A stretch of DNA of 64,000 nucleotides from Catonia carolina (taxonomy: Eukaryota > Arthropoda > Insecta > Hemiptera > Achilidae), in the NCBI GenBank assembly GCA_035578175.1, contig JAQMRL010000003.1, positions 23,150,419-23,214,418 of the forward strand, given 5' to 3'. Numbering within the stretch: position 1 is the first letter of the stretch; each line of letters begins with the position of its first letter. A program made the position numbers and the translations under genes. Positions 35,094 through 46,372 of the stretch are shown here, in pieces. A model generated the notes under the pieces. The model saw only the letters and a program-made list of their open reading frames with translations, was not told where the DNA came from and searched no databases.

Positions 35094-35844
35094 ACTGGAT
35101 ATTCGAAAAAGAACTCCCTTGTTTTATGAATAATTTTAATTTTGAAAACATTTATGAATACATACCCTTAATAACAATAATTTTAAGTTTTATTTTAGTC
35201 TTAGTAAACTTCTACATGGGATCCGTTAGTTTCTCTACAGACGTCGAAATGATATTCCATTTCTCACCAAGTATTGGCCAACATAGCAGTTGTGACTGTC
35301 CTAACTGTGGCAATAATCCTTTCACGTAAATGGTTGATGTCGCGAATTTTTTCACCATAAACAACATTTTTTACGTATTCCCAAAAGAAAAACTCTAGAG
35401 GAGTTAAGTCCGGGTTTCGTGGTGACTAAGAGATTGGCCCTTCCCGGCCTATTCACCTTCCAGGAAAACAAGTGTCCAACGCTGCTCGCACACTGTAATG
35501 AAGAGGGACGCCATTGAAAAAGCACAAGTCCTTTTTCTACCTCAATTTCGTCTATCTAGGGGGAAATATACAGTTCCAGCATGTCGCAATAGATGTCACC
35601 ATGTATTTTTGTTTCACCAAAAATGTCCAACTATTCGATCTGCTATCAAACCACACCAATCATTCACTTTTAGAGAGTCTCGTTCATACTGCAAGACTTC
35701 CTGTGGTGGTTTTGTTTCCCAAATTCTACAACATAAAACTTGAAATTATTTTTATTCAGTGTATGTATTCAAAATTGTAGTTCGTAAATGTTTTCAACAT
35801 CAAAATTATTCATGAAACTAGGGAGTTAGTTTTTAAACACCCGT
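35094..35844 (-). mobile_element. Tc1/mariner-superfamily remnant with about 65-bp inverted ends
   Basis: The left end 35094-35160 and right end 35780-35844 are inverted repeats sharing TCATGAATAATTTT, TTGAAAACATTTA and AACTCCCT words. On the minus strand the middle reads CDMLELYISP, then in shifted frames LFSWKVNRPG, LTPLEFFFWEYVKN, VYGEKIRDINHLRERI and MEYHFDVCRE. The PDLTPLDFFLWGYVK-type block carries the third catalytic acidic residue of the superfamily (DDE-type). Frameshifts and stops make it inactive. Confidence 0.75.
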
Positions 35845-36979
35845 TATTTAAGCAATAATTTAAAGATAGACTTAAGTTACAAAAATACAGGTGTTTTTCT
35901 TGTTATTTTCTATTGTAGTTCTTTCTTATTTAACATTTTAAACTTCATTATGTATATTGGCCATTAATAACCGTACAGTTGGCAAGTTTAAGGCGTAGGT
36001 ATACTTTTATTTTGGAATAAACTATTGATATTATTTTTATTATTGTATTTTTTTTAAATCTAATTTTATGACGAACCAATAAAAATAACACCAAAAAGTT
36101 TTAATGAAAATTTTAAAATATATTTACGAAAATATTATAATATTTAACTGATCTTTTAGCTGAGTTATACAAACGAAAATACATCAATAAGTTCAGCTAA
36201 ATATACATCAAACCTTTCTCTTTTCTTCTTTCAAAGTTAAAAGCGACATTCAAAGAAAGATAAACTTTAGATTAAAAAATAAAAAATGAAACTTTGGTCT
36301 ATTATATTTAGGTCTACTTGAACAAAGTTAAATTTGAGTTTATAACATCAAAGTAAAAAACTTTCTTTATAATACCTTACGATGTTTTCAAGCTTAAATT
36401 TTACAGATTCGTTTCAGAATTTAAAAGGTAGTGGTAATTAATAGCGTAGATGAAGTATTTAAGTGTACAAGCCCATATTTCTTAATGAGATGTTTTAGAT
36501 AAACGAACGAATATTGCTTTTTGTGTTAATTAATGAAATATAAATATTCTTAAAGCGTAATTAAGTGTCTAAATATTGTGGCGTGGCGTTTATATTTTTA
36601 TTTTGCTAACTAGGACATATATTTAATCTAAGTTAATTTTTTAAATCTATTTTTATTTCCACACACATATAATATGTACTTTTATTAAGAAACACGAAGA
36701 AAGTAAACATCACCGTATATTCTTACAGTTTAATTTACAGTTAATCCTCCTCCTCCTCCTCCCACTCCATCTACCAAATTCTTCATTTATTATACCCACA
36801 AAAACTATGCACTTGTATTCTTCATATAATTTTATAATAGTAAAGTTGTGACTTTTTAAAATAATACCTATATTATTAAATATTGCTCTTGCCTTGCCTA
36901 TACAGCATTGTATTTTCTGTTTATTGCCCCACTACTCATTTTTCATAGCATATCATAGGAAGCCTAATGAATGTATAAG
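35845..36979. other. AT-rich DNA, no gene recognised
   Basis: Contains a short CTC/TCC run near 36747-36762. Nothing else recognised. Confidence 0.5.
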
Positions 36980-36981
36980 TA

Positions 36982-37919
36982 CGAGGTGTAGCTATTAAAT
37001 AACGAGACTGACGTAAAAAAAAATGTATTTTTATTTTATACACAATCACTTATTGTCACCTTCTATATACACTCCTTCTCTATCCCTACAACGCTCCATG
37101 TGAATTTTCCATTGTTGGAAACAGTGTTGGAAGTCATCTTCTGTCAGCTCCTTCAGGACACATGCCGCTTTCTCTTTTACCGCTTCCACAGACTCAAATC
37201 TTGTCCCTTTTAATGTAGATTTCACCTTAGTGAACAGGTAGAAGTCACATGGTGCAAGATCTGGTGTATAAGGTGGATGTTCTAATACTGAGATACTGTA
37301 CTTGGCTAGAAACCTCTTGACAGATAACGTGGAATGAGCTGGCGCATTGTCTTGGTGGAGAACCCATGATTTGTCCTTCCACATTTTGGGGCGTTTTTCC
37401 TTACTCTTTGACGTAGTTTAGAGAGTACCTCAAGGTAGTAATATTGATTAATTGTTTGACCTTCAGGAACCCAGTGAAGGTACACAATTGCATGGATATA
37501 AAGAAACAATCATCATTGCTTTAAATTTTGACTTGCTCATTCGAGCTTTATTGGCTCTCGGTGAAGTTCGGCTCTTCCAGTGCATGAATTGGCGCCTCGT
37601 TTCCGAATCATAAGTAAAAAACCTTCTTTCATCACATTTAATTATAGTTTCCAAAAAATTTGGGTCATTTTCAATCGCTTACAAAGTGTCAGTACAAACA
37701 TTTTTACGAGCTTCATTTCAAACATTTCTGAGTGGCACATGTCCTGAAAAAGCTGACAGAAGATGACTTCCAGCACTGTTTCCAACAATGGAAAATTCAC
37801 ATGGAGCGTTGTAGGGATAGAGAAAGAGTGTATATTGAAGGTGACAATAAGTCATTATGTATAAAATAAAAATAAAATTTTTTACAATGTCAGTTTCGTT
37901 ATTTAATAGCCACACCTCG
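36982..37919 (-). mobile_element. Mariner derivative 2, with 3' ends on both sides
   Basis: TA at 36980-36981 and 37920-37921 flanks CGAGGTGTRGCTATTAAATA ends. Same architecture as the copy at 24.9 kb: transposase C-terminal half on the minus strand, then from about 37731 to the right end an inverted copy of the last 190 bp. It lacks the 45-bp hairpin insertion. The shared rearrangement in two places implies the derivative itself was mobilised. Confidence 0.8.
37046..37660 (-). pseudogene. Mariner transposase, central and C-terminal part, frameshifted
   Basis: Read in three overlapping frames. First, METIIKCDERRFFTYDSETR with the first catalytic Asp in CDE (usually GDE), then KARMSKSKFKAM. 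Second, LHWVPEGQTINQYYYLEVLS. Third, SWVLHQDNAPAHSTLSVKRF and YTPDLAPCDFYLFTKV, then TEDDFQHCFQQWKIHMERCR to a natural stop. All three catalytic Asp and the 34-residue final spacing (DD34D) are retained, but two frameshifts break the ORF and the DNA-binding N-terminus is missing. Confidence 0.85.
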
Positions 37920-37921
37920 TA

Positions 37922-39053
37922 TACGTACAAAAAAATGGAAGCGACTCATAACTTGTAAATCATGTTGGGTTGTATAAAGGCTTTATTATAATAAAGGAGA
38001 AAATTGAGTTTCTACTTTTGCAAGTAAATTTTATTTAGCTTTCTACTAGATATATTATAATCCACAGTATTAAGTAACAAAGTGAATTATTTGAATCAGC
38101 AAATAAATATATATTTATGAAAAAGTAGAACACAATACCTTTAATCCTTTGAATAGATAGCAACTTCGTTTATTGTAATACATAGACCAGTAGTTTGTGC
38201 TATGTAGTAGCTACAACAGTAGAAACTAACTTGAATATGATAATACCTATCTTATAAAAATCCTTAGCTAAACAAATTGAATGGTAGTATAACATGCAGT
38301 AACCTATTTAATAAAACGATCGACCTCCTTTCTAAATTTCAAATTTAAATAGCGATTGATATTTTCTATAGGCCTACATCGTACTACATAAAGTTTTGAT
38401 CCTTTATGTTCGAGTATTAAAGCACTTACGGTTTCTTTTTAGTATTATTTTTATTTAACCCCTTTGTATTTTATTATGTAATATTACACTGCATCAACAA
38501 AATAATGTCTGTACATTAAAACGTTATTAAAAGTTTGCTACAAAAGTCTTATTCAAAATAGTGTGTAATACCGATTTAATTTCTGTCAGTTTAAAGTATA
38601 ATTCATAAAACAACTAATCGAAAGAAAATATACATTTATTATAAATAAAATTATTAAAACACCACCAGAAATGGTTTAAAGAATAAGTAAGAACACTTAT
38701 CAATTGAATAGCTCTTTCTTGGCTTTTTCACATCGTCAGCTCATCACAGTACATAAAATTACACATTTTATTTCATCAGAGATGTAAACATTCTATGTAT
38801 TTTTAATTATTTTATGATATTATCAATAAAGAGTTTATCTATAGTTTTATAGCCTAAATTTTTCAAGGTCAATCTGCAGACCTAATTAGTATATTTTCAC
38901 TGTCTTCGTACTCCGTTTATATATTTTTAAATAAAACTTCTTTTAAAATTTATATAAATGTAAAACTTTTCCAATTTATCAACTTCTCTTTTTGTATGAT
39001 TCGTTTCTAATATTTCCAAATTATTTTCTACATTGTCTATAGTGTGTTTTGAA
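37922..39053. other. AT-rich DNA, no gene recognised
   Basis: No motif, exon or repeat family recognised. Confidence 0.5.
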
Positions 39054-39483
39054 TTAACTCATTCAGTGCTAGAGACTTGCCTAGCGAGCAGTTAACAGCC
39101 TGGTTGGTGCTACCACCAGGCTGACGTCTCACCTAGCGGGTTCTATTTTGTTATAATTTTAGTAACTCCGGAGGGACACCACCTGCTGGATATCAGTTTG
39201 TTGCTATAATACAGCCCTCAGAAAGCTTTTTTATTGTAACCGTGCAGTTTGTTTTTGAATTTTCGACGTACGAACTTCTATCCTCGTACAGTAGCCTATA
39301 CTAGTTTAGTATTTTTAGTGGGTTTTCAGGGTACAGTTGAAGCCTTGAATTTAGTATCTTTGCAGGCATCGATTCAAAATAGCTTACACTTTTATATTTT
39401 CGTTAAAAGTATATTATTTGTGGTTTAAAATTATATAAGAAATTACGCGTAAATCATAACGGTAAAAGAAAAAATTCAAACAA

Positions 39484-39667
39484 TTTTTTTTTTTTTTTTT
39501 GGTTTAACGTTCGACTGTTCTGCAATTACTGCTAATGCAGAAGGTGAAGGATGAAATGATGTTTTTGTAACGTATGAAAAGATGCCGTGAATGGGATTCG
39601 AACCCAAGACCGCATGATGAGAGGCGAGCACGTTACCAACTGCGCCAATGCGGCCGGCAAAAAAAAT
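39484..39667 (-). mobile_element. tRNA-Met-like SINE with 11-bp target duplication
   Basis: AATTCAAACAA at 39473-39483 and 39668-39678. On the minus strand: GCCGGCCGCATTGGCGCAGT, TGGTAACG, GGTTCGAATCCC, then a body and a poly(A) tail (the T run at 39484-39500). Second copy of the family at 26497-26675. Confidence 0.85.
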
Positions 39668-39770
39668 AATTCAAACAAGAAATACATTTATTATAACAGG
39701 CGAAAAAATCTAAAAAGCACATTGAATTGTTTACTTTTGTGTTATGTTATTAGCAAACATAAATCCATGT

Positions 39771-40040
39771 TATGGATAGCATCTTACCATATATGGAAGC
39801 ATCTTACCAAAAGAAGGGATAGGCTAGTGGGGCATATCCTAAGACATCCAGATATTGGGCTATTAATAATGGAGGGTAATATTGAGGGAGTAAATTGTAG
39901 AGGGAGGCAAAGATTAGAATATATAAAGCAATTTACAAAAGATGTAGGGTGTTACAGGTATGTAGATATGAAACGACTCGCGCAAGATAGAACTGGTTGG
40001 AGAACTGCATCAAACCAGTCGAGAGACTGATGACAAAAAA
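39771..40040 (+). mobile_element. 5'-truncated LINE 3' end with 10-bp target duplication
   Basis: AAATCCATGT occurs at 39761-39770 and 40041-40050. The inside is open to its natural stop and reads KRRDRLVGHILRHPDIGLLI, then a GRQRLEYIKQF block, YVDMKRLAQDRTGWRTASNQ and SRD, then a run of A. This is the C-terminal tail of an insect LINE ORF2. The absence of stops suggests it is younger than the other LINE pieces. The SINE-derived bases to the left extend the open frame artificially. Confidence 0.85.
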
Positions 40041-40235
40041 AAATCCATGTATAGATCACAAATAAACTAAATGTATAAAAACGTTAGTAACATAATAACA
40101 TAAGTTGTAGGCCCTACGTAAAGCAATCGGAGAAAACGCTGCACAAGAAATCAGCCCGACGGGAAAGATATCTCGTAATTGCTCAGCATTGAATGTGTTA
40201 AGTGTTCAATAACATTGGAAAAATTTATATTTCCC

Positions 40236-41215
40236 TTTTTACTTTCTCTTGCCTATATGAATATATAGGAAGGAAAGTATTGTTTTCATGTCGATTTTTC
40301 GAAATCGAGTTTTCACCGGATCTATACGTTTTCAGACCCCCTGAACCCAAAAAAACATGTTTTTAGCGATTGGTCTGTGTGTGTGTCTGTGTGTCTGTGT
40401 GTGTGTCTGTGTGTCTGTGTGTGTGTGTGTGTGAACAGAATATCTCAAGAACGGAACATCGTACGAACTTGAAACTTGAAACTTAAGTTACATACCACTA
40501 CCGGACGCGACACGAACATTTTCATCAAAATCGGTCAACCGGAAGTGGTAGTTTATTCGTATAATTTTTCAGTTTTTTGCGATTTTCTCAAAAACTGGTC
40601 CTACGATTTTGTTTAAAATCGCCTATTTTACTCAATTTTTTATTCTCTACAAGATAGGGTAGGCGCCATGTTTGCTGAAATTCTCGGTGAGGCTGTTTTC
40701 ACGTAAAAACGTTGTTTTTTTAAGATTACGGCTTTAATATAAATTTCAGCGCAAAAACTTATATAATAAAAGTTGTAGAGAATTTAAAAACCTACAACTT
40801 TTGTTTCAAACATTTTTTTGTATAACGCTTAGTTTAGCGGTAATTTGCGATTTTCTGTTTTTTTTCTCACGAAAACGTGAGAAAAATCGATTTTTTTAAC
40901 ATTTCGGTCTTAGTATGCATTTTACGACAAAAGTGTATATAATTAAATTTATAGAAAATTAAAAGATCTACAACTTTTGTTTAGAGCATTTTTCTCTACA
41001 GAGCCTAGTTTAGCGTGAAAGCGTGATTTTCCGTATTTTTAAGCCAAACTGAGTTCGATTGTCATTTTGCGTCATTCACTCGTGATTAAAATAAAGTTAT
41101 ATTTTTGAGGTTAGTTTTTGTTTATTTCTAATATTTTATTAATAATGTTAGGTTTATTATTAATCATTTGCATTGGCAAGAGAAAGTTGTGTGAGTGTTT
41201 CACACCAGATTTTTT
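40236..41215 (+). mobile_element. TG element, copy C
   Basis: Same start (TTTTTACTTTCTCTTGCC), same hairpins, TG tract (40376-40434, with TCTG interruptions) and same right end GGCAAGAGAAAGTTGTG...CACACCAGATTTTT as copy A. About 980 bp, full length, non-coding. Confidence 0.78.
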
Positions 41216-41914
41216 TAATTATTGTGGTTTGTAATTATTGTAACGATCTGGGGCTTTATTCAATGTAATTTTTTCGCAATCATTGCAACTTAGTTTATAA
41301 ATCGTATTTATTTTTTATAAGTCGTATTTATTGTATTGTATTTTTTCTTGTAAGTTATGTTTTTTTGGTGGTTTGTGATTTGGATGAAATTTGTATTTAT
41401 TTTTATTATATACCTACATTAATTATGTTATGTTTCTTTTTATAATAACTATATGTAATACATGTTTTTTATATTTTTTTCGTAAACTTACACTCATTCT
41501 TTGACCGTTTTTTGGTGTTTTAATACATTTTTGTACGTTAAATCCACTTTGGAACAAGTCAATACAGATTTTCTGGATCTCGATTGTTGTTGTTTTCGAT
41601 TTTCCAGTACTTTTATGTTAATTTTTAGTGTCAGAGATAACATAGTTAACATGCGCTGTAACAGCCACTACAACCTGGATTATAATTTGTTGTGGATGAC
41701 GACATTGATTTATAATTCATTTGTCGACTTGATTTTATGCATTTTTTTATAACCTCCGTTTACTTGATTTTGAGATTATCTATTCCTAGTAGATAAGATA
41801 TAATTTTGTATTTGTATAAAATGGAATAAAATTTTTATTAGTATTATTATTTTTTCATCCTTTCGGACTGTTGTTTCTTTTCTTCTTCTACGAGTATTGT
41901 AGTATTGTACGTAT
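41216..41914. other. AT-rich DNA, no gene recognised
   Basis: Open frames here are T-rich and uninformative. Confidence 0.5.
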
Positions 41915-42155
41915 TGTAGTTCTTGGCCCGCGTGGTCATGATTCTCGTTCCTGGAAATTACTAAAGTTGTTGATTTTATTTCTAAGTGTTTGGCTATCTA
42001 GTGCTTCTGTTGTTTATATTTTTATTTGTTTTAGATCTTTCGCTGATTCTTCAAACCACCACGGTTTGGTTTTCTTGTTTATGAAGTAACCCATTAGGAG
42101 TTTTGGTATTCTTGTGTTTTCCATTCTGAATATATGTCCAAAACATTTTGAATAT
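41915..42155 (-). pseudogene. Decayed LINE C-terminus
   Basis: Minus strand from about 42150: KCFGHIFRMENTRIPKLLMG, then YFINKKTKPWWFEESAKDLK, a stop, and TLRNKINNFSNFQERES. Matches the F.GH..RM..NR..K block and KDL...I.....RNKI..F..FQE end of LINE ORF2. The plus-strand 72-codon frame over it is a shadow. Confidence 0.7.
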
Positions 42156-42479
42156 TGTAAGAAAAATTATTTTAAATGATTAAAAATTCATTAAACGGTG
42201 GATATATGGTACAATATTTAATAAGTTTTTATATAGGTATCTTCATTACAGTACTATTGGTGTAATGTTTTATTACCGGAATTATTAACAACAGTACCTA
42301 CAGTTTTCTTTACAAATGTAACGTTATGAACACAATACAGCTGTACAATAAAGCTTGATAGGTTACTTGTAGAAAATTTAAATGTCTTGAATAAATAATC
42401 GATAAAAGGAATCTTTGACAAATTCTCCTAAAAAGATAGAGTACGAGAAGTTGAAAGGCTATTATTTACAAAGATCTTA

Positions 42480-43065
42480 GAACAAAAATAATGTATCGAT
42501 TTATTCCAAACTAAGGCTTTACAACTTTACTATACTGTGTATATGGAACCAAAACCGATAAATTCACAAAAGGAGGAATGAAAGAAATATCAATAGCTAA
42601 ACGAGATATACTAAGGAAAACTATGGTAAGCAGGTTTAACGATAGATTAATGAGAAAATAGAATAAAACCAAAACATAACATATAAACATATAAAAACAT
42701 AGAATCTATTGGAATACTCGATAATCAAAAGAAGAACAAAATTTTTTGGACACATTAAATTACTAAGTTAAAAGAGAATAATTAAACAGATATTTCAAAT
42801 TTATAATAAACAAAACCTGAAAATTTGAAAACTGGTAAATGGGAAAATAACTAGAAAAATTAGAATTTAGAAAACAGGACAATTCTGACAAGGCATTAGA
42901 AAGAATTTTTGATTTAAAAATTCCTGCGAATATAAAAGTGGAATTCAAAGACCCAGATAAAAAGAAAAAAGATCTGAAGTTGCAAAATATGTGGATAAAA
43001 AGAAGATTTCTGAATAAAATAAACCCTAATTTTAGCAAAATAGCATCTAAAAAGAAATCAAAATA
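42480..43065 (+). pseudogene. Decayed LINE reverse transcriptase C-terminus
   Basis: Reads, with frame changes, KALQLYYTVYMEPKPI, IIKRRTKFFGHIKLL, KRIIKQIFQIYNKQNLKI, ENNLEKLEF, KALERIFDLKIPANIKVEFK and WIKRRFLNKINPNFSKI. Same family type as 10.95-11.8 kb and 41.9 kb. Many stops. Confidence 0.65.
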
Positions 43066-44094
43066 ATAGTTTCATATTAGTTTTTGAGTAATCCTTGTGA
43101 TTAAATTCTTGGACAAAAAATAATCTTGACGGGGAGAGCAATCAACTAGTAAAAATACTTACAATAAAAAAATCGATATCATTGATCTGTAAATTTAAAT
43201 GTAAACTTTTTAAAAAACCATCGAATTTTCAGTGGTATTTGAGAAAAAGATAAATTTGAGTAACAGAAAAGTTGCAATGAAGCCGGATCGCTGTCATATG
43301 TTACTACAGTCTAGAATTCTCTTTCAATACTATTAAAGGTATAGCGTTACAAGCGAACAGGGCAGTTTTCCTTGTGTGAATAGGAGAAACCGAACTTCTT
43401 TGCATTAAGGAAACGTGAAAGGATCTCTTGATCCCTCGTCCTTATTTTTCCTGATCCTTTCCTAACAGACCCGTGAACCTTCAGACATTTTTTCTTCGCT
43501 GACACGTGTGCAAAGATTCAACTTAAATCTTTATCACAGAAAGATGAAAAAAACTTATTCAATAATATTTTTCACACGTCTACATAAGCCAAATATACAT
43601 ACGGCTACTGTAAACTAAATTTTTCATTCGTAAACACAATCTTCTGCGTAGCTCACGCACGCGTTAACATGAACACAAAGTGTGTTTGAAAAACTTTACT
43701 TTTTAATATATAATTTTCTGGAATAATTCTGTATTCAAAAACTTTTCTTCCTTTGTCTGGAAAAGTATTGAAGTAGTTTAATGTATTCGTCTAGTGTTTT
43801 ATACGTTTTCTTTACTTCTCTCGTAAAAGTTATGTAATTTTCCAACTGTTTGAATTTTGTTTGCGGAATCGTTAAGACGGAGTAAATAGTGTAAAAAACT
43901 TAGCTGAAATTCTCTTTATATATTTTAAATTTTATTTTTTTATGTTTTTCTAGTTGCTTTATAAAGTAGAGTGTCAGAGGTTACATTTCATTATCAGCTT
44001 ACAGTAGAATCCCGGTTATCCGAAATAATTGAGGTGGATCTATTTTGGATAACCGATTGTTACTTGCTCTTACCCTATTTAAATATATGGATGA
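43066..44094. other. No gene recognised
   Basis: AT-rich, nothing recognised. Confidence 0.5.
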
Positions 44095-44395
44095 CTATAG
44101 CCTATAGAGACAAACGGTTCTGTTTCAAATCCTAGTAAAGGCAGTTACTTTTATTCGATTTTGAATACTAGTTACTAGTATTCAAAAATACTAGTTAGAT
44201 TTTGAATACTGGTTACTGGTGTACTTTGATGGTTGGAATTCAATTAACCATACTCTCTCAGGACTGGGCGGCCTAAGTCTGTACAAGTATACACCTCATT
44301 TACATGTCATGTATTATCCTTATCTCATTGGGTCATGGGATTGCTTATTGTTCTCAATTGAACAGATTGCAACGTGCACGGATTTGAGATTTAAA
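44095..44395 (+). repeat. 'TTTGATGGTTGGG' family, copy 2
   Basis: Contains TTCAAATCCTAGTAAAGGCA, TGTACTTTGATGGTTGG, GGGCGGCCTAAGTCTGTACA, TCATTGGGTCATGGGATTGC and TTGAACAGATTGCAAC in order, as in the copies at 17.2 and 56.7 kb. A local duplication of TAGTTACTAGTATTCAAAA-type sequence occurs at 44167-44215. Confidence 0.65.
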
Positions 44396-44779
44396 AAATT
44401 TTTAGTGTATTAAAAATTTTTTTTTTCAACCGTTTGTCATCCATTCAATACAAGTGTCCATATAAATCAGTCTTATTTTTCTAATCGTTTTCATTAATCA
44501 TTCGTTTTTCTCTATTTGTTTCCCAAACAATCATTAATGTTATTTCCTATCCTTATAGACAGAGGGTCATATTTGATCCCAATATATAACAATTATGATG
44601 CTGATTTTTAAATGTCTTGAAAAGCCATACGCTAAATAAATAAATAATTCGTTTTTCTTTACAGATTTTCATTTTAGTTGATTTTTCTGTCCGTTTAATA
44701 ACATCTCTATGTAAAAAGAATAGTAAAACTTTGGAATAGTTGTTATGTTGATTTGCAGATGTCATATGAAACTAATCTT
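44396..44779. other. No gene recognised
   Basis: AT-rich, nothing recognised. Confidence 0.5.
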
Positions 44780-45790
44780 CTTCTTCTTCTCCCTTTCAAG
44801 GATTAGGCATCTCTGCCTGTTCCAAACCTCTCAAATCTGCCCATCCCCCTGATGCTCCTTCCCCCTGCGTTCCATTACCTTTGTCTTCCTTGTCGAAACT
44901 GTCAACTTATATTCTTTCCAGAATTTGTTCAGCATGAAGAGTGCTCTATGGAGGTTATCCTCATTATCCTATAGCACTATCAGGTTATCGGCAAATAATA
45001 GGCAGTTTACAACCCTATCTTCTCCTATGAGATACCAGTGTGTATTTGAGACTTCCATCTTCTGATCACGTCATCCAAATAAATATTAAACAAAGTGGGT
45101 GATAGACCACACCCTTGTCTTACTCCTCTATTAATAATTACTTTTTCAGAATTGGAGTTCTCCATTGCTATTAACCCTCTGGTATCTTTGTACAGGCTTT
45201 GGACTACTTTTATAATATGGGAAGGATTATCCAGTATCTCGCAATATTTCCCATAATTTTATTCTGTCCACTTTATTGAAAGCCTTCTGAAGATCGACAA
45301 AAGCTTAGTGAGTTTCGAGACTGAATTCCTCCTTTTCTCAACGATTTTCTTCATGATGAACACATTTTTAGTGCATGATGAAGAACCACACTGTTCTTTG
45401 AATAGCAAGGTCTCTGCAATAATCTGCATCCTACCTTTTATTATCATACTGTATACCTTATATGCTTTGTTAAGCAAACAGATTCCTCTGTAGTTATCAT
45501 AAGAGCTTCTATCTCCTCTTTTAAACAGAGATTTGATGGTGGCAATTCTCCAGTCCTCTGGGATTCTTATTGAGTTCAGCACATATTTATCAAGTGCACA
45601 AATCGCAGCCTGAAAAACAAACCATCACATTTCAGTAGTTCCATATTCAAGCCATCCGGTCCAGTTGTTTTGGGACTCTTTGCCTTGTTGAGCACTCTCT
45701 CCAGCTCCTCCAAAGTTATTAAATCAACTGACTGGTTCCCATCTTCTTGATTCGTATTATTTCCCTCTGTAGGAGCCAACTGTTCCTTCG
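44780..45790 (-). pseudogene. LINE reverse transcriptase, fingers to palm, frameshifted
   Basis: Read on the minus strand from the right: ITLEELERVLNKAKSPKTTG and PDGLNMELLK (RT block 1), IPEDWRIATIKSLFKRGDRS, YDNYRGICLLNKAYKVYSMI (block 2), LLFKEQCG, AFVDLQKAFNKVDRIKLWEI (first catalytic Asp), INRGVRQGCGLSPTLFNIYL (block 4), LFADNLIVL in the place of FADD (second Asp of the pair changed to Asn) and KTKVMER. At least three frameshifts and stops. Domain order is normal, so this is one decayed copy from just upstream of RT block 1 to past the catalytic core. The endonuclease was not recognised. Confidence 0.85.
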
Positions 45791-46372
45791 AGACGCCGCT
45801 CTAGGCTCTTCCGTATCCTCTGCCGTTAGAAATGTCTTCCATACCGCCTTTGGAGCCGTTGACCATCTTCACTGGTTTTCGTCCACCCTGAGTATTTTAT
45901 TTCCTCAGTACTCTCCTCCACTTAACAGAATTGAAGAGTGTACCCATCGCCAGGGGCGGCTACCGACCGATAGCAGACTCAGCAACAGCCACGGGATATG
46001 ACTCTAACACGCATGAAAAAACAATTTCGAAAGGACAAAATATATTTTTAATACTTTTAATCACTTAATAATATTATAGGATATTAATGAAAATTAATTA
46101 AATTTTATTAGGCCGATTGATAAAGACGTTTTAAACGTGACATAGTTTTATGACATAGGTATGTAGGAGAGTGGTGGTATTTGCATAGACTACTAGTCCA
46201 TATAGGCGAGTGTACTGTTTAATTTATATCTGCAGCGCACTTCACTCACTCAATATTCTCATTAAACATGTTTCCATTTAATTAATATGACAGAGTTTGT
46301 TCATCAATGTTCTAGCAGTAGATACCTTCAGGGACTTCATTCCATGTACGAGTACATTCTACTCATACTAAC
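45791..46372. other. Unassigned; may include more LINE
   Basis: 45790-45990 is GC-richer than its surroundings and could be upstream LINE ORF2 sequence, but no motif is readable. The rest is AT-rich. Confidence 0.35.

Larger units (their letters stand above)
39058..40197. mobile_element. TTAA-flanked piggyBac-like element hosting two younger insertions
   Basis: Perfect TTAA at 39054-39057 and 40198-40201. Ends CTCATTCAGTGCTAGAG (left) and, inverted, CACATTCAATGCTGAGC (right) match at most positions. No transposase is visible. After removing the SINE (39484-39667) and the LINE (39771-40040) with their duplications, the original element would be about 0.66 kb. Confidence 0.6.
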
